Assembly: GCA_046757565.1 (NCBI GenBank)
Contig: JBHHYN010000019.1
Span: 1-34,178, forward strand
Direction: 5' to 3'
DNA from: JBHHYN01 sp046757565
GTDB lineage: Bacteria; Pseudomonadota; Gammaproteobacteria; Eutrophobiales; Eutrophobiaceae
Length of the DNA: 34,178 nucleotides
Positions within the stretch are counted from its first letter, which is position 1. Every line of letters begins with the position of its first letter. Below the pieces are notes generated by a model. The model had not been told where the DNA came from and searched no databases. It saw only the letters and a program-made list of their open reading frames with translations. Made by a program: the position numbers and the translations under genes. Below are positions 7,536-14,803 of this stretch, one piece after another.

Positions 7536-8927
7536 ATGGATAACACCCTGATTTTCAATAAGGACCTGATTACACGTTACGATAAATCGGGACCACGTTA
7601 TACCTCATATCCGACCGCAGTGCAGATGCACGAGGGGTTTAACAGCGCCCACTACATGGAGGTTGCAAAACGCACCAATGAGGACCCGGTCCCCAGTCCC
7701 TTGTCGCTCTATTTCCATATTCCTTTCTGCAGCACCGTCTGCTACTACTGCGCCTGCAACAAGATCATCACCAGAAACCGCGGCCATGCTGCTCCCTATC
7801 TGGATGATTTGCACAAGGAAATTGCCCTGCAGGGAACATTGTTCGATAAAGACAGAACGGTCAACCAACTCCACTGGGGTGGGGGCACACCGACGTTTAT
7901 CAGCCAGGAGCAAATGCGTGAACTGATGCAGGAAATCCGTAGGCACTTTTCCCTGCGCGATGATGATAACGGGGAATATTCCATTGAGCTTGATCCCCGT
8001 GAGGCGGATGACGATACCATGGCCCTGCTACGTTCCCTCGGTTTCAACCGGGTCAGTTTGGGTGTGCAGGACTTCGATCCCGAGGTACAGAAGGCCGTCA
8101 ACCGTATCCAGTCCGAAGAAGAGACACTGGCAATTATTGAGGCCGCGCGCCGCGAAGGCTTCAAGTCCGTCAGCCTGGACCTGATTTACGGTTTGCCTAA
8201 ACAAAATGTGGAAAATTTCAGCCAGACGTTGAAAAAGGTCATCGTCATGGGACCGGACCGGCTGTCTGTATTTAATTATGCCCATATGCCGGACCGTTTC
8301 AAGGTCCAGAACCAGATCAACGCATCCGATCTCCCGGGTCCCGAGGAAAAGCTCGAAATCCTTCAACATAATATTAACCTGCTGACGGATGCCGGGTACA
8401 TCTACATTGGTATGGACCATTTTGCCAAACCCGACGATGAACTTGCACTGGCGCAACAGAATGGCACCCTGTACCGGAACTTTCAGGGTTACTCAACCCA
8501 TGCTGACTGCGACCTGGTCGGCATGGGCATCACTGCAATCAGTAAAATCGGAGATTGCTACGCCCAGAATGTTCACTCCATCGATGACTACGGGAAATAT
8601 ATCGGCGAAGGGACGATACCCATCAACCGTGGCATCAAGCTCGACAGTGATGATCTGCTGCGCCGGGATGTCATTACACAACTTATTTGTCATTTCAAAC
8701 TGGAATTCGGCGTTATTGAAGACAAATACAGGATCAATTTTACCGACTACTTCTATAACGAATTACAGGCGCTGAAGGTGATGCAGGAGGATGGCTTGTT
8801 AACTATGGATATGGAATGGATCAGGATATCTCCCGCCGGGCGACTACTGATCCGAAATATCTGTGCGGTGTTCGATAAATATCTGCGCCAGGCACAAAGC
8901 GAACAGATTTTTTCACGCGTCATCTAG
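7536..8927 (+). CDS. hemN: Oxygen-independent coproporphyrinogen III oxidase
   Basis: 463 residues (E. coli HemN has 457). It is a radical-SAM enzyme that decarboxylates two propionate side chains of coproporphyrinogen III to give protoporphyrinogen IX without O2. The cluster motif HIPFCSTVCYYCACNK (Cys65, 69, 72, 74) has the Cys-X3-Cys-X2-Cys-X-Cys arrangement of true HemN rather than HemW. GGGTPTF for SAM binding and the HemN-type N-terminal YTSYPTA stretch are also present. The gene follows fnr with its own FNR box. It supplies haem under anoxia for NarI and the c-type cytochromes encoded nearby. Its stop TAG overlaps the narK stop from the opposite strand within a CTAG palindrome. No strong ribosome site precedes the ATG. 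Confidence 0.95.
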   Translation: MDNTLIFNKDLITRYDKSGPRYTSYPTAVQMHEGFNSAHYMEVAKRTNEDPVPSPLSLYFHIPFCSTVCYYCACNKIITRNRGHAAPYLDDLHKEIALQGTLFDKDRTVNQLHWGGGTPTFISQEQMRELMQEIRRHFSLRDDDNGEYSIELDPREADDDTMALLRSLGFNRVSLGVQDFDPEVQKAVNRIQSEEETLAIIEAARREGFKSVSLDLIYGLPKQNVENFSQTLKKVIVMGPDRLSVFNYAHMPDRFKVQNQINASDLPGPEEKLEILQHNINLLTDAGYIYIGMDHFAKPDDELALAQQNGTLYRNFQGYSTHADCDLVGMGITAISKIGDCYAQNVHSIDDYGKYIGEGTIPINRGIKLDSDDLLRRDVITQLICHFKLEFGVIEDKYRINFTDYFYNELQALKVMQEDGLLTMDMEWIRISPAGRLLIRNICAVFDKYLRQAQSEQIFSRVI

Positions 8928-10861
8928 CCCTTAGTTAGATAGGCGGCATCTTTCTTATCCACGTTGAGAATATGCCCCGGGAACCATATTCTGAGAAAGA
9001 CCATATGTTCGTTCATATCTTCCGTTTTGGCCTTTACAACCTTCTTTTTCCAACCCGAAAGTTCTTCGAGCAGGCGAACGTGCGCCTTCTTGTGTCTTTC
9101 GAGGTCCGGGCAATGATTCTCTTCCAGTAGTTTTTCTTCATGTGCGAAATGGCGGCCCGTGTAATCGATGAGGTCGTTCAGGACCGGAGCGAACTGCTCA
9201 TAAGTTCCACCTTTCTGAATCACTTCATCTATTTCGTTAATTAAGCGCATCATACGTGTGTGCTGGCGGTCGATCCCTTTAATCCCGACACTGAACTCAT
9301 CATCCCAACTGATTAGCGGTTTCAGAAAATTGCCGGCGCCCCCCTGCAGCAAGCTGGCAAACTTCGCTTCGAAACCGGACGGTAGCCTGGACAATTCCAT
9401 GACTGTCCAATGCATCCACGACAGACAGATGATCGACAGGACAAACATGAACATCCAGGAGCTGGTCCACAGGCCGGTCCACTCCAGCAGGTATCCGAAG
9501 ATAATCGGGCAGAAGAAACCGCCGAGACCTCCGAGCACGCCGACCATGCCGCCCACCACGCCCACTTCCTCCGGGAAATAGTCTGGAATGTGCTTGTACA
9601 CAGCAGCCATTCCGACTCCCCAGATACCGCCCATGAGGACCACCAGGCCCGCAAATATCCAGACATTCGCCTGGAAATAGATCCGCGTAACCCCTTTTGC
9701 CAGGAGTTCCTTTCTCTCGACCTCCTGTCCGGGCGCCACAACCGGCTCCTGCCAGACGTCCTTAGTCGGCAAGACCAGAACGCTATCATCGACATGCTCG
9801 ATTGCCGCCGGCCGCTCGAGCAGTGGATAGCGCTTGCCGTCCACGACGACGGCCTTCCCGGAAACCGCCGTCACTGTTCCGCTACGCCTGGCCATGATGC
9901 CCATACCGGAAGAGTAGATTTCCATCTTGGGAACGCTCAGCATCAGACTGATGAGGACTGAAAAACCCAAAACCCAGTACATCACCTGTCTGGCGCCGAG
10001 TTTGTCTGATACCCATCCGCCCACGGCGCGGATCACGCCCGAAGGCAGGCTGAAAAGGCCGGCCAGAAACCCCGCCGTGACCAGGGGCAGATAATAGACA
10101 TTGACGAAATAGGGAACCAGCCATTGCGAGAACGCTACGAAACATCCGAATAACAGAAAATAGTAGAGACCAAAACGCCAGACCCGCAGGTTGCGCAAAG
10201 GGCGCAACATCCCGGCGACGTCCTTGCCGGACGTGGCGGTTTTTTTGTTTTCAGCAAGCAGGAAGAACACGCCCCCCATGACTGCCAGCATGGCCGCATA
10301 GAGAACGGGCAATGTTCGCCAGGCCTCCAAATTGGCGCCGTGATCGGTCAGGTGGTTCAACAGGGTCGGCGCAAACAAAGTCGTCAAGGCCGCCCCGGTA
10401 TTGCCCATACCGAAAACGCCCAGGGCCGTCCCTTGGTTCGCCTTGGGATACCAGACAGAGGTATAGGCGATCCCAATCGCGAAACTCGCCCCCGTTAAGC
10501 CAAAACCGAAGCTACAAAGGGCGAATGCAAGAAAACTGTCCGCGTAGGAGAGCAGATACATCGGGACCGCGCAAAGAAACAGTAGCGTTGTGTAGACCGG
10601 TTTGCCGCCGAATTTATCGGCCAGCATTCCGGCCGGGAGGCGGAAAATCGACCCCGTCAAAACCGGGATCCCGATCAACCAGCCGATCGCGACCGGCCCC
10701 CAGTCAAAGACCTGATTAATAGACAGGAAGGTGACCAGGACACCATTGAGCATCCATGCCGCAAAACAGACGGTAAATGCAACCGTGTTTAGAAAAAGCG
10801 CCTTATGTGATTTGGCAGTAGCTACTTGTTCCACGGTAAACTCTTTTCTGTAGTCGCCCAA
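8924..10861 (-). CDS. narK: NarK-type nitrate/nitrite transporter fused to bacteriohemerythrin
   Basis: 645 residues. Residues 1-490 form a 12-helix major facilitator of the nitrate/nitrite porter family, with signature stretches GIAYTSVWYPKANQGTALG and YFPEEVGVVGGMVGVLGGLGG. Between helices 9 and 10 a non-hydrophobic insert of about 75-80 residues (about 315-393, with GTVTAVSGKAVVVDG) would face the periplasm. Residues about 517-640 are a full bacteriohemerythrin domain. All seven di-iron ligands are present with canonical spacing: His534, His571, Glu575, His590, His594, His630, Asp635. The domain lies at the cytoplasmic end. It is the last gene of the nar operon, 67 bases after narI. It would exchange nitrate and nitrite for the reductase, and the added domain could bind O2 or NO at the membrane. 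The fusion frame is continuous, with no sign of an artefact. Confidence 0.92.
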   Translation of the reverse strand: MGDYRKEFTVEQVATAKSHKALFLNTVAFTVCFAAWMLNGVLVTFLSINQVFDWGPVAIGWLIGIPVLTGSIFRLPAGMLADKFGGKPVYTTLLFLCAVPMYLLSYADSFLAFALCSFGFGLTGASFAIGIAYTSVWYPKANQGTALGVFGMGNTGAALTTLFAPTLLNHLTDHGANLEAWRTLPVLYAAMLAVMGGVFFLLAENKKTATSGKDVAGMLRPLRNLRVWRFGLYYFLLFGCFVAFSQWLVPYFVNVYYLPLVTAGFLAGLFSLPSGVIRAVGGWVSDKLGARQVMYWVLGFSVLISLMLSVPKMEIYSSGMGIMARRSGTVTAVSGKAVVVDGKRYPLLERPAAIEHVDDSVLVLPTKDVWQEPVVAPGQEVERKELLAKGVTRIYFQANVWIFAGLVVLMGGIWGVGMAAVYKHIPDYFPEEVGVVGGMVGVLGGLGGFFCPIIFGYLLEWTGLWTSSWMFMFVLSIICLSWMHWTVMELSRLPSGFEAKFASLLQGGAGNFLKPLISWDDEFSVGIKGIDRQHTRMMRLINEIDEVIQKGGTYEQFAPVLNDLIDYTGRHFAHEEKLLEENHCPDLERHKKAHVRLLEELSGWKKKVVKAKTEDMNEHMVFLRIWFPGHILNVDKKDAAYLTKG

Positions 10862-10927
10862 GCTCGCATTGGTTTGGATAAGACAAGGCCATGGCGGGAA
10901 TTTCTCCCTTCCCGGCTTTCTTCCGGT

Positions 10928-11620
10928 CTATTCAGGTTTGGAAAACTTTCGTTTCTGGTTCCAGATCACCACCTGCAGTGGGCGGCTTAGATACCGGAAC
11001 GGAAACGAGATTATGTGTACCAGCCGGGTGAACGGAAACACACCGATGACGCCGAATCCGAGAAGCAGGTGAAACCTCACGAACAGGGGGAGATCCGTGA
11101 CATACTCTATCCTGGGCTGAAACTTCAACAAGGAGACGATCCACGGCACCGACGTGTCCATGTACCAGTCCGCTCCCCAGCGATAGGCGAGCGCCACCAC
11201 AAACCCACTACCCACCTGGGCGATCAGCACAACAAACAGCACCCAGTCCATCGTGCTGGAGGTCACACGGATGCGTGCATTGGACAAGCGGCGCCACGCC
11301 AGGGCGAAGAGCCCCGTGAGGGCAGCGACGGCGAGGGCCAGACCGATAATCTCCAGCGCCGTCAAAATGTCGATATTGGAGAGCAGCCGCCTCCACGGCC
11401 CGGGGATAAGGAAGGCGATCAAATGGGTAAGCAGGATGATAATGATGCCGAAATGCCAGGGAATTGACCCCCAGAAAAGCCGCCGGTACTCCAGAAACTG
11501 AGACGACAGGCTGGAAAAGGAGAATGGGTCGCGGTTGAACCGCCATATGGTTCCGCCCACCGCGATGAAGACCGCCAGGTAGGGCAACACGGCATACAAC
11601 ACATAATTCGTGGTATTCAT
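10928..11620 (-). CDS. narI: Respiratory nitrate reductase gamma subunit, cytochrome b
   Basis: 230 residues with five transmembrane helices. This is the membrane subunit that oxidises quinol at the periplasmic side and passes electrons through two b haems to NarH. The haem-ligand histidines are all in place: His56 and His66 (WHFGIIIILLTHL), His184 (RFHLLLGFG) and His202 (TRLVH). They match E. coli NarI His56, 66, 187 and 205. Length is close to the E. coli protein (225). It follows narJ by about 60 bases and precedes narK. The presence of NarI means the complex is quinone-linked, though a cytochrome c is encoded at the front of the same operon. Confidence 0.94.
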   Translation of the reverse strand: MNTTNYVLYAVLPYLAVFIAVGGTIWRFNRDPFSFSSLSSQFLEYRRLFWGSIPWHFGIIIILLTHLIAFLIPGPWRRLLSNIDILTALEIIGLALAVAALTGLFALAWRRLSNARIRVTSSTMDWVLFVVLIAQVGSGFVVALAYRWGADWYMDTSVPWIVSLLKFQPRIEYVTDLPLFVRFHLLLGFGVIGVFPFTRLVHIISFPFRYLSRPLQVVIWNQKRKFSKPE

Positions 11621-11681
11621 GGCAAACGATCCCCAAGGGCTGATGGGACAACCAGGAAAACTAATTCACTGCCTCGCGGAA

Positions 11682-12584
11682 TCATGCAACCACCTCCAGT
11701 ACCTGCTCAACGGCGAAGAGAAGATGGGCATACGGATGTGAGAGACGCTGCTCCTCACCCTTGCGTACTTCTATCTTCTGCATATCTCTCTCCTTCTCGT
11801 GCTCGGGAACACCCTTCAACTGCGTCCCCAGGTCGGCCGTCATCGATGCAGGTCCCTTTGCGAGCGGACAGGGGCTGCAGGAATATCGATCCGGGTCGCT
11901 ACCTTCAATCGATTCAACACCGAAGGAGGACCCTGCGGCACTCTGTGTCTCGTTTAGCCCCGCCGTGACGACACCCTGTCCGAAGGCGTCCGGATGCCGC
12001 GACGCCTGGATTTCAGCGAGTGAATAGAATTTGAGTTGCTCGACGCGAATGGCGTCTTCAAGGGATTGGGGCCCGGTCCCTTCCTGCTCCGATCTTTCCT
12101 CCTCGGTAGTCGGACTTTTCCCGAGCATTCTCTTCACGCACGGAACGATTCCTTCCCGGATCAACCCGTCACGGAATGCCTCATGGTCGCAATGCGGCAA
12201 GAACCTCAGCGCAACCGCCAGGTGGTCGGGTAGTTCCGGGCTACACTCGTATCCGTGCTCCCGGTAATGTTCATTCAGCTTCACCAGAAAATGGCTACGC
12301 TTGTACGTCTCGCCGAACAGGTGGTAGCCGATGTAGATCTTAAACAGGGGATCCAGGTCAAAGGCCTCAGTGTAGGTCTGCTTCCAATCGGCAAAATCGT
12401 GCGCGTGCACGAACGCCTCGAAAGATGCCAGTTCTTCTCCGGCTGCGTGGAAGATGGGCCCGATCCCTTCTCGGACTTCCCGGACTGCGGCGGCCAGATT
12501 CTCGTCCGGGTATTGCAGCAGTTGGCCAAGTTGAACCAGGGCCCGGTTGGCGCTTGCTGAATCGGGGCTTCTCATCGCTACCAT
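11682..12584 (-). CDS. narJ: Nitrate reductase assembly chaperone NarJ
   Basis: 300 residues. NarJ is a cytoplasmic helical chaperone (TorD/NarJ fold) needed to insert the molybdenum cofactor and Fe-S cluster into NarG and to dock the complex to NarI. The core about residues 10-165 shows the family pattern: LGQLLQYPDENL, ADWKQTYTEAFDL, LFKIYIGYHLFGETYKR and ELPDHLAVALRFL. Compared with the roughly 235-residue E. coli protein it has a longer, probably disordered tail with a CSPCP motif and a final amphipathic stretch. Its start overlaps the narH stop by seven bases, implying translational coupling; a second ATG three codons on is an alternative start. Confidence 0.92.
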   Translation of the reverse strand: MVAMRSPDSASANRALVQLGQLLQYPDENLAAAVREVREGIGPIFHAAGEELASFEAFVHAHDFADWKQTYTEAFDLDPLFKIYIGYHLFGETYKRSHFLVKLNEHYREHGYECSPELPDHLAVALRFLPHCDHEAFRDGLIREGIVPCVKRMLGKSPTTEEERSEQEGTGPQSLEDAIRVEQLKFYSLAEIQASRHPDAFGQGVVTAGLNETQSAAGSSFGVESIEGSDPDRYSCSPCPLAKGPASMTADLGTQLKGVPEHEKERDMQKIEVRKGEEQRLSHPYAHLLFAVEQVLEVVA

Positions 12585-14107
12585 CCCCGCGCCGGTTCTT
12601 TCTGGCCGCCGGCAAAGCGGGTAAACCCGGCCTCGCGTTTTTGTTTCAGGGGGTCCCGGGTCGATTCGATGGACTCATCCCGTTTAAGCGGCGGTACAAC
12701 AAAGCGCTCCTCATAGGTGGGAAGTGCGGTAAGCCGGAAGATGGCATCGGCCTCTTCCGTGGTCATTTGGGCCACTGCCAGCGCCTTTTTGACCTCCTCT
12801 CCAGTGATATCACCCACAGTCTGCTGCCGTTTGAACATACGTACGGCAACCAGTTTCTTCATCACCTCTTCGATGATCTCCTCGTTACCCGCCGTGAAAA
12901 GGCTCGCCAGATATTTGATGGGGACCCGCGCCTTCTGGAGAATCAGATCGAACTGAGGCACCATTCCCTCCTGCCCGGCCCCCTCGATTTCGTAGACGCC
13001 ACACTCTTTCATGACCGTGGCCTGGACCGGTTGCAACGGCGGCACATAAAAAAGCATCGGCAACGTGCGAAACTCCGGATGCAGGGGAAGGGCTATCTTC
13101 CACTTTTTGAAGAACTTGTAGACCGGCGAGTGCTGCGCAAACCCGATAATATCCTCGGGGACACCGTTCTTCCTCGCTGCCGTGATGACCGCCGCGTCGT
13201 GTGGATCCAGCACCATTTCCCGCTGTGCATCCACCAACTTCTCAACGGGGGCGGTTGCCGTCGATTTTATGCGGTCGGCGTCGTACAGGAGTACGCCCAG
13301 GTAACGAATCCTGCCCACGCAGGCATGAAAACAGGCGGGGGGCTGCCCGCTCTCCAGACGGGGATAGCAGAGGATGCACTTCTCGGACTTTCCAGTCTTC
13401 CAGTTGAAATACGGTTTCTTGTAGGGGCAACCGGAGATACACATCCGCCAGGCGCGGCACTTGTCCTGGCCGATTAGGACGATCCCGTCTTCGCCACGTT
13501 TATAGATGGCGCCGGCCGGGCAGGCGGCAACACAGCCGGGGTTAGCGCAGTGATTGCATATGCGTGGGAGATAAAAGAAGACCATCTGCTGGATTTCGTT
13601 CAGTGAACGGCGTTCCGCCTCGCTGAGATGCTCCAGGTTGGGGTCGTTTTCTGCGTAAACAGGCGAGCCACCCAGATCGTCGTCCCAATTGGGGCCGGCC
13701 TCGATTTCCATGTGTTGGCCGGTGATCATGGATTTTGCCCGGACCGCGGGTTGATCTTCTCCTTCCGGCGCCGTAAACAGGCTCTCGTAATCATAATCGA
13801 ACGGCTCGTAATATTCGTCAACGGTTGGCAGGTAGGGATTGAAGAAGAGGTTGGCCAGCGTCCCCAGTCTCCCCTGTAGTTTGAGTTTTAACTCTTCGCT
13901 GTGCATCTCAAAACCGCCCTTGTAACGCTCCTGGTCCTCCCAGCGGGTCGGGTAGCCGGTTCCGGGTTTGGTTTCCACATTGTTCCACCACATGTACTCG
14001 GCCCCCTCCCGATCGGTCCAGATGTTCTTGCAGGCCACACTACAAGTATGGCAGCCGATACACTTGTCAAGATGAAACGTCATTGAAATTTGTACACGAG
14101 GATCCAT
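12578..14107 (-). CDS. narH: Nitrate reductase beta subunit, iron-sulfur protein
   Basis: 509 residues. NarH carries electrons from NarI to NarG through four Fe-S clusters. The four cysteine groups are visible: KCIGCHTCSVACKN (Cys16, 19, 22, 26), CNHCANPGCVAACPAGAI, CRAWRMCISGCPYKKPYFN with Trp in place of one Cys (the [3Fe-4S] cluster), and CILCYPRLESGQPPACFHAC. Conserved NNVETKPGTGYP and GGSPVYAENDPN-type segments also match. There is no signal peptide, as expected for a cytoplasm-facing subunit. It begins 24 bases after the hemerythrin-like gene, which separates it from narG, an unusual position for an extra gene. Confidence 0.96.
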   Translation of the reverse strand: MDPRVQISMTFHLDKCIGCHTCSVACKNIWTDREGAEYMWWNNVETKPGTGYPTRWEDQERYKGGFEMHSEELKLKLQGRLGTLANLFFNPYLPTVDEYYEPFDYDYESLFTAPEGEDQPAVRAKSMITGQHMEIEAGPNWDDDLGGSPVYAENDPNLEHLSEAERRSLNEIQQMVFFYLPRICNHCANPGCVAACPAGAIYKRGEDGIVLIGQDKCRAWRMCISGCPYKKPYFNWKTGKSEKCILCYPRLESGQPPACFHACVGRIRYLGVLLYDADRIKSTATAPVEKLVDAQREMVLDPHDAAVITAARKNGVPEDIIGFAQHSPVYKFFKKWKIALPLHPEFRTLPMLFYVPPLQPVQATVMKECGVYEIEGAGQEGMVPQFDLILQKARVPIKYLASLFTAGNEEIIEEVMKKLVAVRMFKRQQTVGDITGEEVKKALAVAQMTTEEADAIFRLTALPTYEERFVVPPLKRDESIESTRDPLKQKREAGFTRFAGGQKEPARGW

Positions 14108-14131
14108 TAGTTTCTCCCACCGAAAAGTTCT

Positions 14132-14803
14132 CTAATCACGAATATTCTCCTCCCATTCATACAGATCCCTACCCTCTATCAGGGCCCGTTCCCGCGCACG
14201 CAGGATCAGAATCAGTTGCTCCCGCGGTAGCGTTTCAATCAAGAGCGTCAGCCCCGCCGTGGCGGTAAAGTGAACCAGTAATTCCTGGATCGTGGATTGG
14301 GCTTCGTCGAAACCTGCTCGTCCATCACAGGGTTTTGAAAGCAGCTCCTCCAGCCGCTGAACCAGCCGAATTACTTGATCGTGCGCCCGTTTGAATTCAC
14401 CCATGTGTTTTTCCCCGGTGAGCTGGCGGATAGCGGGCAGGACTGCTTCCTCCTCGTAGCGAAAATGGTAGCCGGCAAACTTCTTGACCTCACGAAACAG
14501 CACTTGCGCCCGCTGAACGTTGCCCTCCTGCATCGCGTTCTCCATCTCCAGGTCCGTCAGGATGCCGTCACTCTTTGCTAAAGATCCATCGATGTACACC
14601 TCTTCGGTGGCCTCTTCCAGCTCCATCAGGGTGTCACGCAGTCGGCGATAACCGTGCCAGAAGTGCAGCAGCAGGCTGGCCAGAATCTCCTTACGGTCCT
14701 TTGAATCGAGCATGACACTGGGATTATCCATGGGCACGTCCAGAGGGCTCGTTGCGTTCTCCATCCGTTCCACCCAGACGTTTTGTTGTTTGCTTACTCC
14801 CAT
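14132..14803 (-). CDS. Hemerythrin-like (HHE) domain protein inside the nar operon
   Basis: 223 residues, mostly helical, no signal peptide. The pattern fits a hemerythrin/HHE four-helix bundle: HFWHGYRRLRD (His47, His50), GYHFRYEEEAVLP (His113, Glu117), KRAHDQVI (His141) and LLVHFTATAGL (His178). The N-terminal 35 residues and a C-terminal Arg/Glu-rich tail lie outside the bundle. It could hold a di-iron site and bind O2 or NO, or serve in assembly or repair of the Fe-S/Mo subunits. Its ATG overlaps the narG stop by ten bases, so it is translated with narG and probably made in similar amounts. In the nxr operons I recall from Nitrobacter, a different extra gene (nxrX) holds this slot. Not the same family as far as I can see. 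Confidence 0.75.
   Translation of the reverse strand: MGVSKQQNVWVERMENATSPLDVPMDNPSVMLDSKDRKEILASLLLHFWHGYRRLRDTLMELEEATEEVYIDGSLAKSDGILTDLEMENAMQEGNVQRAQVLFREVKKFAGYHFRYEEEAVLPAIRQLTGEKHMGEFKRAHDQVIRLVQRLEELLSKPCDGRAGFDEAQSTIQELLVHFTATAGLTLLIETLPREQLILILRARERALIEGRDLYEWEENIRD

Noticed and set aside
12425..13477. 350-codon open frame on the plus strand across narJ/narH
   Set aside because: It is antisense to well-supported nar genes, its translation has no recognisable family pattern, and it arises from the codon bias of the opposite strand.
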